A stretch of DNA of 51,601 nucleotides, taken from Acidobacteriota bacterium. GTDB lineage: Bacteria; Acidobacteriota; Terriglobia; Bryobacterales; Bryobacteraceae. A model generated the notes under the pieces. The model was not told the origin of the DNA, did no database searches, and saw nothing but the letters and a program-made list of their open reading frames with translations. This document shows positions 16,401-26,500 of this stretch, piece by piece. Every line of letters starts with the position of its first letter. Positions within the stretch are counted from its first letter, which is position 1. The DNA lies in assembly GCA_016871015.1 (NCBI GenBank), contig VFZX01000009.1, positions 1 through 51,601 on the forward strand, given 5' to 3'. The position numbers and the translations under genes were made by a program.

Positions 16401-17861
16401 ATGCGGACTCTCTTCCTGAATCCGCCGTCGTTCGAGGGGTTCGACGGCGGGGCGAGCTCGCGATGGCCGGCAACGCGCGAGATCGAATCGTATTGGTATC
16501 CCGTGTGGCTCTGCTATCCGGCCGGGATGCTGCCGGACAGCAAAGTGGTGGACGCGCCGCCGCACAAAGTTTCGATCGAACAGACCGTAAAGATGGCAGG
16601 CGACTTCGAGTTGCTGGTGCTGTTCACCTCGACTCCGGGCTTCCACGTCGACGTCAAGATGGCGGAGATGATGAAGGACACCAACCCGAAGCTGAAGGTG
16701 GCGTTTGTGGGTCCGCCGGTTACCGTGGAGCCGGAACAGTCGTTGACCGCTTCGCGCGCGATCGATTTCATCGTCCGCCGGGAGTTTGACCACCAGATCG
16801 CGAGCTTCGCTCAAGGAAAGCCGCTGGCGGAGATTCCCGGAGTGAGCTTCCGCGCCAACGGCGGGTTCCAACACAACCCGGAGGGCGGCTTCATTGAGGA
16901 CCTCGACTCGCTGCCCTGGGTCACCAAGGTCTACAAGCGCGACCTCGATTTCCGCCGGTACAACGTGCCGTTCCTGCTCAATCCCTTTGTCAGCTTTTAC
17001 ACCTCGCGCGGATGTCCGGCGATGTGCACCTTCTGCCTCTGGCCGCAAACGCACTCGGGCCACCGGTGGCGGCTGCGCTCGGTGGATGACGTGGTGAATG
17101 AGGTCCGGTGGACGCTCGAAAACTTCCCCGGGCTCAAAGAGATCTTCTTCGACGACGACACGTTCAACTACCGCAAGGAGCGGACCATCGAGTTGTGCCG
17201 GAAGCTCAAGGACCTGAAGTTTACCTGGTCCTGCACCTCGCGCGTGACCACCGACCATGACACGCTGAAAGCGATGCGCGAGGCCGGGTGCCGGCTCATG
17301 ATTGTCGGCTACGAGTCGGGCGACCAGCAGATCCTCAAGAACATCAAGAAGGGCGCCACCATCGACATGGCGCAGCGGTTCACCCGGAACGCGCACTCGC
17401 TCGGGTTGACAATCCATGCCGACTACATCGTGGGATTGCCCGGAGAATCGCGCGAGTCCATCCGGCGGACCATCGATTTCGCCAAGAGCCTCGACACCGA
17501 GACGATCCAGGTGTCGATCGCTCATCCCTATCCCGGCACCGAGTTCATGGACTACGTGAAGAAGAACGGGCTCATCACGATCGACTCGATGACGGACGAT
17601 CAGGGGCACCAGCTTCCGAACATCCATTATCCGGGTCTGGACCGCGCGGAGCTGGTCGATTGGGTGGAGCGATTCTACGGCGAGTATTACTTCCGGCCCA
17701 AGGCCGCCTGGCGTGTGATGCGCAAAGCAGTGTTCGACTCGGACGAGCGCAAGCGGCTGTACAAAGAGGCGCGCGAGTACCTGGCTCTGCGCTCCAAGCG
17801 GAAGCGGTTCGTCGCCGAGCAGCGCAAGCACAATCCCAGCGCGTTTGCCTCCGGCGGCTGA
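16401..17861 (+). CDS. hpnJ: Hopanoid biosynthesis radical SAM protein HpnJ
   Basis: 486 residues. Radical SAM enzyme of the HpnJ family, known to contract the amino-sugar head group of bacteriohopanetetrol into the cyclitol ether. It has an N-terminal cobalamin-binding-like domain (about 1-170), then the iron-sulfur motif C205-x3-C209-x2-C212 (CPAMCTFCLW), then the radical SAM barrel (EIFFDDDTFNYRKER, GCRLMIVGYESGDQQIL, HADYIVGLPGESRESI). GGAG six bases before the ATG is a good ribosome site. First gene of a coupled set: its TGA is 2 bp from the next start. Membrane-associated activity in the cytoplasm is expected. The partner deacetylase HpnK and the hopanoid core genes are not in this window. 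Confidence 0.93.
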   Translation: MRTLFLNPPSFEGFDGGASSRWPATREIESYWYPVWLCYPAGMLPDSKVVDAPPHKVSIEQTVKMAGDFELLVLFTSTPGFHVDVKMAEMMKDTNPKLKVAFVGPPVTVEPEQSLTASRAIDFIVRREFDHQIASFAQGKPLAEIPGVSFRANGGFQHNPEGGFIEDLDSLPWVTKVYKRDLDFRRYNVPFLLNPFVSFYTSRGCPAMCTFCLWPQTHSGHRWRLRSVDDVVNEVRWTLENFPGLKEIFFDDDTFNYRKERTIELCRKLKDLKFTWSCTSRVTTDHDTLKAMREAGCRLMIVGYESGDQQILKNIKKGATIDMAQRFTRNAHSLGLTIHADYIVGLPGESRESIRRTIDFAKSLDTETIQVSIAHPYPGTEFMDYVKKNGLITIDSMTDDQGHQLPNIHYPGLDRAELVDWVERFYGEYYFRPKAAWRVMRKAVFDSDERKRLYKEAREYLALRSKRKRFVAEQRKHNPSAFASGG

Positions 17862-17863
17862 GC

Positions 17864-18232
17864 GTGAGCCGCGCCGTGAAGACCGCGGTGTTCGTCGCGA
17901 TCGTGGTGGTGTCGAACACGGTGGGGAACCTGTTCCTGTCTTTGGGGATGAAGCAGCCAGGAGCAGGTCCGTTGGCGGCGTTGCTGAATCCGTGGGTGCT
18001 CGCCGGAATCGCGCTGCTCATCGTGTGGACATTCAGCCGGATGGCGCTGCTGAGCTGGGCGGACCTGAGCTTCGTGCTTCCGGTGACGTCGCTTGGATAT
18101 GTACTGAACGCGATCCTTGGCCTTGTGGTGCACGGCGAGAGGATCACCACGGAGCGGTGGCTCGGTACGCTGCTGATCGTGGCGGGTACGGCACTCGCGG
18201 GATCGACGCCTCCGGATTCCAGACGCGCATGA
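17864..18232 (+). CDS. Small four-helix DMT/SMR-like transporter subunit 1
   Basis: 122 residues, GTG start 2 bp after hpnJ. Four membrane helices are clear: VFVAIVVVSNTVGNLFL, NPWVLAGIALLIVWTF, DLSFVLPVTSLGYVLNAILG, RWLGTLLIVAGTALAG, with HGERITTERW between the last two. The pattern (LSFVLPVTSLGYVL, then a loop with Glu, then LG-LLIVAG) is that of half-size DMT superfamily proteins such as ArnE/ArnF. The helix-1 glutamate that drug-type EmrE proteins need is an asparagine or neighbouring polar residue here, which argues against proton-drug antiport. The pairing with a second such gene suggests a heterodimer. The 4 bp ATGA overlap with the next gene supports equal synthesis. Confidence 0.85.
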   Translation: MSRAVKTAVFVAIVVVSNTVGNLFLSLGMKQPGAGPLAALLNPWVLAGIALLIVWTFSRMALLSWADLSFVLPVTSLGYVLNAILGLVVHGERITTERWLGTLLIVAGTALAGSTPPDSRRA

Positions 18233-18576
18233 AGTGGATCCTGGTGGCGGCGATCGTTGGCTCGACGGTGGCGAGCGACCTGCTTCAGGCGTGGGAGATG
18301 CGCAAACAGGGCGAAGTGTCCGGGCTCTCCTGGATCGGCCGCGTGCTCCGCCGCTGGGGCATGATCGCCGCGTTCGTGTGCAACGGCATCTCGTTTTTCG
18401 CGCTGCTGCAGCTCCTTGCGATCAGCGATCTCAGCTTCGCCGTGCCGGTGACGGCCGCGAGCCTGGTAGTGGAAACGATGCTCGCGCGAATGCTCCTCGG
18501 CGAGCACGTTCAGCCCCGCCGCTGGACCGGCTGCGTCCTGGTGGCGGCGGGCGTCGCGCTGCTGGCGAACGGATGA
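18229..18576 (+). CDS. Small four-helix DMT/SMR-like transporter subunit 2
   Basis: 115 residues. Four helices: WILVAAIVGSTVASDLLQAW, GMIAAFVCNGISFFALLQLL, SDLSFAVPVTAASLVVETML, WTGCVLVAAGVALLANG. The same half-size DMT pattern as its upstream partner (DLSFAVPVTA, then GEHVQPRRW). A serine or glycine stands where EmrE has its essential glutamate, again like ArnE/ArnF rather than drug pumps. ATG overlaps the stop of subunit 1 and its own stop overlaps the ATG of hpnI (ATGA both times), so four proteins are made from one coupled message. A role in moving the hopanoid head-group intermediate across the inner membrane is inferred from context only. Confidence 0.85.
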   Translation: MKWILVAAIVGSTVASDLLQAWEMRKQGEVSGLSWIGRVLRRWGMIAAFVCNGISFFALLQLLAISDLSFAVPVTAASLVVETMLARMLLGEHVQPRRWTGCVLVAAGVALLANG

Positions 18577-19664
18577 TCACACTTGGCTGCGTGGTGGCGA
18601 TCGGCTACCAGATCTTTGCGCTGCTCGCCTGCCTGCGCTTTCTCGCGCGGCGGGATCCGGAGCCGGCCGGCACTCCCCCGGTTTCGATCCTCAAGCCGGT
18701 GCATGGGCGCGACCCGGAGTTCCGGGAAGCGATCGAGTCGCATGCACGGATTGAGTATCCCGCATACGAGGTCCTGTTTTGTGCCGCGACGGTGGCGGAT
18801 CCGGCGATGGAGGATGTGCGCAGGCTGAAGGACGGTCCGTTGGGGCTGCGGGTGGCGATCGTGCCCGGTGTGACGTCGTTCCCGAACGGCAAGGTAGGGC
18901 GCCTGCGTGACCTGGCGGCCGCGGCCCGCTTCGATACGCTGGTGGTCAACGACAGCGACATCCGTGTGAGACCGGACTACCTGCACCGGATCACCGCTCC
19001 GCTCGCCGATCCGCAGGTTGGCATGGTCACCTGCCTGTACCGTGCGCGGGCGAAGCACCTGCCGGCGATCGCCGAGGCGGTCGGGATCGCGACGGACTTC
19101 GCTCCGAGCACCCTGGTCGCGCCATTCGTGGGTGTCAAGGAGTTTGGACTCGGGTCGACGCTTGTGTTCCGGCGCCGGGATCTGGAGGCTATCGGCGGGT
19201 TCGAGGCGCTTGCGGACTACATTGCTGACGATTACCAGCTTGCCAAGAGGATCACCGGACTGGGACTTCGGGTCCACTTGTCGCGGACGGTTGTGGAGAC
19301 CAGTCTGCAAGGGGAGACCTGGGCCGAGGTGTGGGCGCATCAACTGAGGTGGAACCGGACGATCCGCGTCAGCCGAGGGGCCTACGCGGGGCTGTTCGTG
19401 ACACAGGCTACGGCGTGGGCGCTGGCTGCGGCAGCAACGGGACTCTGGAGCCTGGCGGCATTGACGTTGGCGGCTCGCATGGCCATGGCCCTGACGGCTG
19501 GACTGGCGGTGCTGCGCTGTCCGCTGACGGCGCGCTACTGGTGGCTGGTCCCGGCGCGGGACCTTTTCGGAACGGCGGTGTGGGTGGCGGGACTGGCGGG
19601 GAACCGGGTGCAGTGGCGGGACAAAGCGATCCGCCTCACGGCGGACGGTAGAATCGAGCCCTGA
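18573..19664 (+). CDS. hpnI: Hopanoid biosynthesis glycosyltransferase HpnI
   Basis: 363 residues, GT2-type glycosyltransferase of the HpnI family (ceramide-glucosyltransferase-like). It is known to add N-acetylglucosamine to bacteriohopanetetrol. An N-terminal helix (LGCVVAIGYQIFALLACL) precedes the catalytic part: VSILKPVHGRDPEF, the metal-binding VVNDSDIRVRPDYL, and GGFEALADYIADDYQLAKR with HQLRWNRTIR (the D-x-D, ED/DD and QxxRW elements). Two to three membrane helices follow near the carboxy end. The start overlaps the preceding gene by 4 bp. A strong hairpin 10 bp after the stop closes the operon. Confidence 0.92.
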   Translation: MITLGCVVAIGYQIFALLACLRFLARRDPEPAGTPPVSILKPVHGRDPEFREAIESHARIEYPAYEVLFCAATVADPAMEDVRRLKDGPLGLRVAIVPGVTSFPNGKVGRLRDLAAAARFDTLVVNDSDIRVRPDYLHRITAPLADPQVGMVTCLYRARAKHLPAIAEAVGIATDFAPSTLVAPFVGVKEFGLGSTLVFRRRDLEAIGGFEALADYIADDYQLAKRITGLGLRVHLSRTVVETSLQGETWAEVWAHQLRWNRTIRVSRGAYAGLFVTQATAWALAAAATGLWSLAALTLAARMAMALTAGLAVLRCPLTARYWWLVPARDLFGTAVWVAGLAGNRVQWRDKAIRLTADGRIEP

Positions 19665-19673
19665 AATGCGAAA

Positions 19674-19694
19674 GGACCGGCACAAGGCCGGTCC
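19674..19694. terminator. Hairpin terminator between convergent genes
   Basis: GGACCGGC, loop ACAAG, GCCGGTCC: eight perfect base pairs. It lies between the stop of hpnI (19664, plus) and the stop of the Ig/TIGR03437 protein (19712, minus). On the minus strand it is followed by TTTCGCATTTC; the plus side has a weaker CTTCGGTTG. It most likely serves the minus-strand gene and perhaps both. Confidence 0.75.
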
Positions 19695-19711
19695 CTTCGG
19701 TTGACGGCAAA

Positions 19712-22700
19712 CTACCGGGTGGCGATCGCGATGACCGGAGCGTTCTCCGGATACACGAACCCACCGCCTGGAGCCGGAAGGATGACGCCGATGGGCCGGT
19801 TGCTGCCCGTCGGAGTTCCGTCCGGAATCTCGAGGTGGATTTCGTACACGCCGATATTCTCTTGCTGGTAGACCGCTCGAACCAGCCGCACACCAGAATC
19901 GTTCAGCCCGACGATCGGTTCCACCATCATCCGCTGGTCGGCAACACCGGGGACACCGGTGTTCGCCCGCGGCGTGGTCTGTCCGCCACCGGTGATCAGC
20001 ACTTTGATCACGTCTCCCCACCGGCCCGGGTTCTCCGGCGTGATGAACGTGTTGTCGGACACCTTCTGTGCCACGGCGTAACGGCGTCCCTGGCCGTCCG
20101 TGGTTTCAAAGATGCCGGGCTGAAGCGCGACCACCCGCACGCCGGTGATGACCGTTTGCGTGTTGCCGCTGCGGACCGTGACGTCAGTAGTACCCGGCTG
20201 GACTTCGAACGGAACCTGGAGCGTTACCGTCTCCTGGCCGTTCTGGTTGCAGACGGCGAGCAGCGGCGCCAGGAACGAACCGAACTGTACTTCCACATTG
20301 GCGAGCCGCGTGGGATAGGGACCAATGGCGGTTTGGCCTTGGACGCATCCGCGCAACTCGGTGGCGTAACCGGATCCGGTCATGTTGAACAACCCGCCCG
20401 GACTGACCGCACCCCGCTCATTTGAGGCTGCGTTGAAGAAGTCCGTCGCCGTGACGCGCGGACCCGGGGTCTGGACCGTCAGGTTGAACGTCGCCGTTTG
20501 ATTGAGGCCCGCAACCACCGCGTTGACGATCACCGGTCCCGCGGTGGCGCCCGCCCGGATGTTGGCGGCGGCGCGGCCGAGGTTATCCGTGGTCACCGTG
20601 GTCTGCGTGCCTCCGGTCACGAAGGTCGCCGGACCACCCGCGATCGAGAAGGTCACCTGCTGGTTCGGAACCGGCTGGTTGCGGTTGTCGTTCACCTGCA
20701 CGATGATGGGCGAGGCGAAGCTGGTGTTGATGAACGCCGTTTGGGTGTCGCCGCTCACCTTGACCAATGCGGCCACCGTGGCGCGGATCGTGAGGGTAAA
20801 CACGGCCTGCGGATTGTTTCCGCCCAGTGCCGTCACGCGGATGGTAACCGTTCCGGGAACCAGGCCCAGCCGGATGTTGTTCTGGCTTCGACCGTTCGCG
20901 TCGGTCACGGTGTTCTGGTTGGCCAGGATCGCTGAACCGGACACGACCTCCCAGCGCAAGGTGACGTTGGGCAGGAACGTGCCGCCACCGTCGTCAAGCT
21001 GAACGACCAGAGGGTTGGGGTTGGTGTTGGGATCGGCGGCCTGCTGGTCGCCCGCGATAGCCTTCAGGTTTGAAGGGTCACCCGGGTCCACCGTGATCTG
21101 CATGACCTGCTCGGAGAAGCCGCCTAGCGAAATCTTGCCGATAGTGCGTCCTGCCTTTCCGCTCAGCTTCAAGTCGCAGGCCACGATTCCGTCAGCACCC
21201 GATAGCGGCACCGGACGGGGCGAGCACGACGCCACCGGGCCTACCGCGGGATCCCGGTTCTCAGAGGTCACGGATAAACCAACGCATGGGATCGGAGAAC
21301 CAAGCTGCGACCCCGAGGAGGATGTGAAGACGATCCGTAGAGCATTGAGCAGCGTAGTTCCCGTTTTGCCGCGCACGTTGAATATTCCGCTCTCCGGGAC
21401 CATGAAGATGGTCGACGGGGGCGGGGACGGGTTCCCGGAGTTCAGGTCGAACGCCAGGTACGTGGTGGCGCACAGGTTTTGCGTAATGGTGGTGTTGTTG
21501 ATGGTGGCAGAAACCGTTCCCTTTGAGGAAAGAATCGAGTTTCCAAAGCCGACGACTCCCGCCGCCCGGAGGGTATTCCGCGCGAAGCCATTGGCGTCGG
21601 TGTTGGTGACCCGGCGTTCCAGGACATCGGTGAACGCTCCATCATCCCACCGTGTTCCGCCTTCGGTAATGTTCCAGGTTACTGGAACGTTCGCCGCTGG
21701 CCTTCCAGGAGAGGAAAGGACCTGGACGACGTACTCGAGATTGGACCGGTTGCCTTCCGTGACCACCTGCCCGTCGCCGGAGATAATCTCGATCGAGGGA
21801 CCACCCTGCTGGCCTCCGCCACCCGTTCCGTCGGGCGCCACTACTGTGAAGCGGAACGAGACGGAAGGCCCGTTCTGCGGCGTCGCCAGGAACGTGAAGT
21901 CACCCGGAACTCCGGGGGCTACGATCGTGACGTAGGCCAAGCCTTCTGAATTGGTGGTCACCGTGGCGGGACCCTCGAAAGTGGGGCTGCCTTGCCCCGG
22001 CGAAAAGGTGACCTGGGAAAACTGGATCGGCCGGCCGGTCGAACTGATTACCTTCACTCCCACCGGCAGCATTCGGGCGCCTGGCCGGATCACTGGCTGG
22101 AGCGTGTTCAGTGGCACCACGCCGCCAATCGGATCGGGCGGGTTGGTCCCGCTGACCGGCACCAGCGTGGTGAAGCCCGGCAGGAAGTTCAGCCGGAACT
22201 CGGCGATCATCGCCGGGTTGCCCGCATAGTTCATGTCGTAGATCGTGTTCGAAGCTGCTGCCGACAAGCGGTTCAGTGGCGCATGAACCACGGCCCGCAA
22301 TGCGCTGGGATATTCATTGCTGAAAGCCACCGAATCGACGATCTGAATCGGACCGAGGTTCGCGAATTGCGGGTCGCCAGCGCCTGTCGGCAGCGCCAAC
22401 TGCTCCCCGAGCGCTGGAACCGGCGGGATGGCGAAATCGATGATCCGCTCGCGCAGGGTTGAGCCGGTTGTTGTGATTCCGTAGGCGCGGCTGAGTCCAG
22501 CAATCGCGAGTTTGTTGATCTGGCTTCCCCCGAGGTCGGTCGTGGTCAGGCCAACGAAGTTGCCCGGGCCGTTGAAGGTCAGGTTCAGGAAATAGAGTGT
22601 GGTGCCGTTGGTGGCCCGCTGATTGATAACGAGCGCGCGGGTTCCGTCAGGAGTGCACTGCACTGCCCCCAGCTTCGTATTATTGAACACGAACTCGCGC

Positions 22701-23407
22701 CGGAAGAAGTTCCGGTCGAAGGTCGGGTTGGATGCCGGGTTCACCCGGTTCGGGTCAATCTCAATGATCCGGCGCTCGGCGCTCAGGTAGACCATGCCGT
22801 TCGCGCAGGTTGTCAGGAAGGTATCCTCAGCCGTGCTGGTAAACTCGATACCCTGAATGGTGCCGGCCGGAACCGGCGACCCGGTCGAGAGATTGACCAC
22901 GTACAGGCTCTGGGTCAACACACTCACGATGAACACGAACCGTGAGTCTTGGCTGAAGGCCATGGCCGCCGGACGCTGGCCCACGTCAATGAAGTTGAAC
23001 TGGATCTCGGAGTCGTTCTCCGTTTCGAAAACCCGCAAGTTTCCCGCCACGACAACCAGGCGCCGCCCGTCCGGGCTCAAAGCCGCCGCGGTGATCTGCT
23101 GGCCCAGGTTAATCGCATCCCGGGCAGGCTGGTAATTGCTGTTCAGGACAACAATGCTACCCTGGGTGCTGCGGGAGATTACATAATACTTGGTTGCGGC
23201 CGGGGTTGCCCCGGTCCGCGTAAATACGGCATACGTGTCGGTGGAAGCGTTGAAATTGCCAGCCAGTGCGAGCGGCGTGTTGGCGTAAACCGTTCCCGTG
23301 ACAGTCGTAGCGCCAGTGAACGACGGTACAACAAAGACACTATTGGCGTGCAGTACAGCTCCGGCGGCTGCGACCGCAGCCGTTAATCGGAAAGCTAGAC
23401 GTGACAA
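19712..23407 (-). CDS. Large secreted beta-propeller/Ig-like protein with TIGR03437-type C-terminal domain
   Basis: 1231 residues. Signal peptide (LTAAVAAAGAVLHANS). Residues about 60-400 show WD/YVTN-like propeller repeats (AALSPDGRRLVVVAGNLRVF; MAFSQDSRFVFIVSV). From about 450 there are several bacterial Ig-like (Big_1-type) repeats, for example VNDNRNQPVPNQQVTFSIAG followed by TTDNLGRAAANIRAG. The last about 240 residues (NAASNERGAVSPGGLFNMTG ... APVIAIATR) match the TIGR03437 domain that is typical of Solibacter exported proteins. It is probably a cell-surface or matrix protein; no catalytic residues are seen. The TTG start is supported by GGAGG six to seven bases upstream (23413-23418) and a matching promoter. 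Ends at a strong hairpin. Confidence 0.88.
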   Translation of the reverse strand: MSRLAFRLTAAVAAAGAVLHANSVFVVPSFTGATTVTGTVYANTPLALAGNFNASTDTYAVFTRTGATPAATKYYVISRSTQGSIVVLNSNYQPARDAINLGQQITAAALSPDGRRLVVVAGNLRVFETENDSEIQFNFIDVGQRPAAMAFSQDSRFVFIVSVLTQSLYVVNLSTGSPVPAGTIQGIEFTSTAEDTFLTTCANGMVYLSAERRIIEIDPNRVNPASNPTFDRNFFRREFVFNNTKLGAVQCTPDGTRALVINQRATNGTTLYFLNLTFNGPGNFVGLTTTDLGGSQINKLAIAGLSRAYGITTTGSTLRERIIDFAIPPVPALGEQLALPTGAGDPQFANLGPIQIVDSVAFSNEYPSALRAVVHAPLNRLSAAASNTIYDMNYAGNPAMIAEFRLNFLPGFTTLVPVSGTNPPDPIGGVVPLNTLQPVIRPGARMLPVGVKVISSTGRPIQFSQVTFSPGQGSPTFEGPATVTTNSEGLAYVTIVAPGVPGDFTFLATPQNGPSVSFRFTVVAPDGTGGGGQQGGPSIEIISGDGQVVTEGNRSNLEYVVQVLSSPGRPAANVPVTWNITEGGTRWDDGAFTDVLERRVTNTDANGFARNTLRAAGVVGFGNSILSSKGTVSATINNTTITQNLCATTYLAFDLNSGNPSPPPSTIFMVPESGIFNVRGKTGTTLLNALRIVFTSSSGSQLGSPIPCVGLSVTSENRDPAVGPVASCSPRPVPLSGADGIVACDLKLSGKAGRTIGKISLGGFSEQVMQITVDPGDPSNLKAIAGDQQAADPNTNPNPLVVQLDDGGGTFLPNVTLRWEVVSGSAILANQNTVTDANGRSQNNIRLGLVPGTVTIRVTALGGNNPQAVFTLTIRATVAALVKVSGDTQTAFINTSFASPIIVQVNDNRNQPVPNQQVTFSIAGGPATFVTGGTQTTVTTDNLGRAAANIRAGATAGPVIVNAVVAGLNQTATFNLTVQTPGPRVTATDFFNAASNERGAVSPGGLFNMTGSGYATELRGCVQGQTAIGPYPTRLANVEVQFGSFLAPLLAVCNQNGQETVTLQVPFEVQPGTTDVTVRSGNTQTVITGVRVVALQPGIFETTDGQGRRYAVAQKVSDNTFITPENPGRWGDVIKVLITGGGQTTPRANTGVPGVADQRMMVEPIVGLNDSGVRLVRAVYQQENIGVYEIHLEIPDGTPTGSNRPIGVILPAPGGGFVYPENAPVIAIATR

Positions 23408-23454
23408 AGGGACCTCCAGAGGGAGTGGTGGTGGGACGCGGTGGACGCAACCTT

Positions 23455-23482
23455 AGTTTAGCACGGAGGAAATCCATCTCAA
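23455..23482 (-). promoter_or_regulatory. Sigma-70-like promoter for the Ig/TIGR03437 gene
   Basis: On the minus strand TTGAGA (23482-23477), 16 bases, then TGC-TAAACT with the -10 at 23460-23455. Predicted start near 23448 leaves a leader of about 40 bases that contains the GGAGG ribosome site before the TTG at 23407. Confidence 0.5.
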
Positions 23483-23523
23483 AATCAGGAAGATGCGAGT
23501 GTCTATCCCCCGGCAAGGGGGGC

Positions 23524-23554
23524 AAAAGAAAAGGGCGGACCAGAAGGTCCGCCC
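23524..23554 (-). terminator. Rho-independent terminator of the second TonB-type receptor
   Basis: Read on the minus strand: GGGCGGACC, loop TTCT, GGTCCGCCC, then TTTTCTTTT. Nine perfect base pairs and a U-rich tail, 21 bp past the stop at 23575. A textbook intrinsic terminator. Confidence 0.92.
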
Positions 23555-23574
23555 GTTACCTAGCCTGCTCTGTT

Positions 23575-26500
23575 CTAGAACTGCACCATGACGGTGATGT
23601 TCATCAGCGGCTGGCCGCCGAGGGACGCCGTCCGGGGGTCATCGAGAAGCTTGCCAAACGTCTGCGGGTTCCGGAAGTCCACGACATTCGATGGGCCGGT
23701 GAAGTTGTAGTTCTTCAGCGCGTTCTGGAAGTCGTAACGGATCTGAGCCCGCCTCTTTCCGTCCTGGCCGAAAGTGAAGTTCTTCTGGACTGAAGCCTGT
23801 GCCCACACCAATCTGGGCCCGGTGACGATGTTGCGTCCGGCGTTGCCCACCCCGAACTCGCCGGGATAGGCAAAAGCCGCCATGTCAACCACCGCGGGCC
23901 GGTTGACGGTGACGAACCGGTCGCCGCCGCCGTTGTTCCACCGGCTGAAATCATACACCGGAGTCCCAACCAGGCTGGGCCGGCGGGCGCCCGCGAAGCC
24001 CGGGTAGTTGTTGTTCGACGGAGCGTTGGTGTAGCTGAAGTTGATCGGGTTCCCGGACTCGATGGTCTGGATCCAGGACAGCTCCAGGCCGCTCATGATC
24101 CAGTTCATCGCACGGTTCCCGCTGGTCCAGCGCTTGCCCTTGCCAAGCGGCAGCTCCCAGTTGACCGTGCCGATATAGCGGTGGTTGCGGTCATAGCCGG
24201 CGCGTCCCTTTTCAAGACCCCGGTTCTGGATCGGGGCGACCCCACCACCCGCGTTATCGGTGTCGGCGCTGTTGATCGCCTTCGAGAACGTGTAGAACGT
24301 CATGAAGTACAGACCTTGCGACATGCGCTTCTCCATCTTCAGCGTTCCGGAATGGAACGTCGAATGGCCGAAGTTGGACCGCATGTTCACGTTGCCGAAG
24401 TTCGGGTACGGGCGGAAGTTCTGCGCCGCCGCCAGCACTTGAAGCTGCCGGGCCCGGTCGCCGGCCGCGAAATCGATCGGGAAGGTGTTCAACTCCCAGC
24501 GCTCGATCAGCCCGACGCTGCCCGAACCCTGGTAGCTCAGCTCAACCAGGTAGTCGCGGGTGAACTCGTGCTGGACGCTGGCGTTCCAGTTCATGGCGTA
24601 GGGATTGCGCAAGTTCGGGTCCCAGTAGTTGACGCCGCGTCCACCGAAGTTGGTTCCCACGAACGGAGCCACACCGTTGACGATGCGTGGCGAAGGCGGC
24701 GCTGTTCCGCGGCTGATCTGGTAGATCGGGGTCGGGTCGCCGGGGGCCGGCTGCTGGACGGCAATCCCCTGGTATTCGTCGTACATTTCGCGGCCCGCCG
24801 GGAACTTCACGTCCACCGTGTAGAATCCGAAACCGCCGCGGAATACCCACTTTTCGAGGGGATGCCACGCCAGTCCCAGGCGGGGGTTGAAGTTGTTATT
24901 GTCGCGCCGGTTGAGGCCGCTGGTCGGGTGGGTGATCGCGCCAGGGCCGCCGGTGAGGGAGTCGCGGCCGTTGGGGTCGAACTGGCTCATCAATCCGTAC
25001 TTGGTGTTGAACGGGCTCTCGTTGGAGTACCGGAGTCCGGCGTTCACGGTCAGAGTCGGCGTCACCTTCCAGTCGTCCTGGAAGTAGAAGCTGTGGATCG
25101 AGGAGCGGGGCAGCCAGCTCGTCAGCTCGCTGGTGAATGTAGCTGAAGTGACGTAGCCGCTCAGGAAGCCGGCGAACGGGCTGCCGGTGTTGGCGAGCGC
25201 GACGCCATTGGGCTGGAGTCCGGTGGTGGAGCCGGAGAAGTCGAACCGGACCGGGTTGGCGAGGATGGCCGAGTTGAGGCGGAACCGCAGCAGCTCATAG
25301 CCCATCTTGAAGGCGTGCTTGCCGCGAAGGTAGGACAGGTCGTCGCGGAACGAGACGGTTTCGTTGACGGTGCGATTGGGCGTTGCGCCGCTCAGTCCAT
25401 AGATCGAGGTGGGCGAGATCCCGTTGTCGCCGCCGCCGCCGAAGGCTGGCATCAGGTCGGCGTTGACGTTCGGAATGCCGAGCTGTTGGGCCCAGTTCTG
25501 GCCGAATGACGCAACTTCAAGCTGAGAGCGGCGGCGCGTATATCCCGCGCGGGCATCGTTGACGAGCGAGGGGGACACGATCCAGGTCTTGCCGAACGAC
25601 GTCAACTGGTTGCGCGACGGCGAGAAGTTGCCACGCAGGTGGTCAAAGGCGGGGGTCTCGTCCTTGATATTCCAGGGCCGCTGGAATCCGCTGTACCGGT
25701 TGTCGGTCCAGGAATAGTAGATCTTGAACGACTGGTTGAACTGGTGGTCGAGCCGGAGGTTGAAGTCATCCAGGAAGACGCGGGCGAATTCGTCGGCGAG
25801 GTAGTTGCCGGTAGCACCCGTGCCGATGAAGCCGCCAGCCCGGTTCGGAGCCCGCCACGGATCGGCTTGGAGAACCCGGCGGGCGACAGGATCGATGCGC
25901 GACTGCGGGATGACGTTGCCCGGGAAGATGTCGCGGGCCCACGTTCCACCGGCATTCCGGGTGGTGGCGGGATCATAGATGGCATTCGCGCCGGCGAAGT
26001 TAAACTCGCCCTGGCGCATGCCGAGGCTCGGCACAGCGGCGTCCACCTGCGCCACCTTCTTTTCGTGCAAGCGCTGGAAGCCAAAGAAAAAGAAGGTCTT
26101 GTTCTTGCCGTCGTAGACCTTCGGGATGCTCACGGGCCCGGACAGGTTGGCGTCGGGCATCATAAAGAAGGTCGGGACTCCGTTGGGACGGCCAGGTTGA
26201 GGCTGAGAAGTCTTGAACCGGTCAAAGAACAGGCGGTGCTGCATCGGGCGGGTGCGTCCATAGAACGACCCCATGCCGTGGTACTCGTTGGTGCCGGTTT
26301 TCTTGACGGCATTGATGACGCCGCCAGCCGAGTGTCCGTACTCGGCGGGAGGCACAGTGGTGATGACTTTCACCTCAGCGATCGAGTTTTGGATCGGCTT
26401 GGTGGTCTCAGTGCCAGCTCCCTGGTCGTTGCCGTTGACACCGTCTTCGAAGATTCCAATCGCGCCGGCGCGCTGTCCGGCCAAATGGTAGGCCCCCAGG

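Noticed and set aside
17288-17863. Long upstream extension of the first SMR-like gene
   Set aside because: It overlaps hpnJ in another frame and has shadow composition; the GTG at 17864 starts directly before helix 1.
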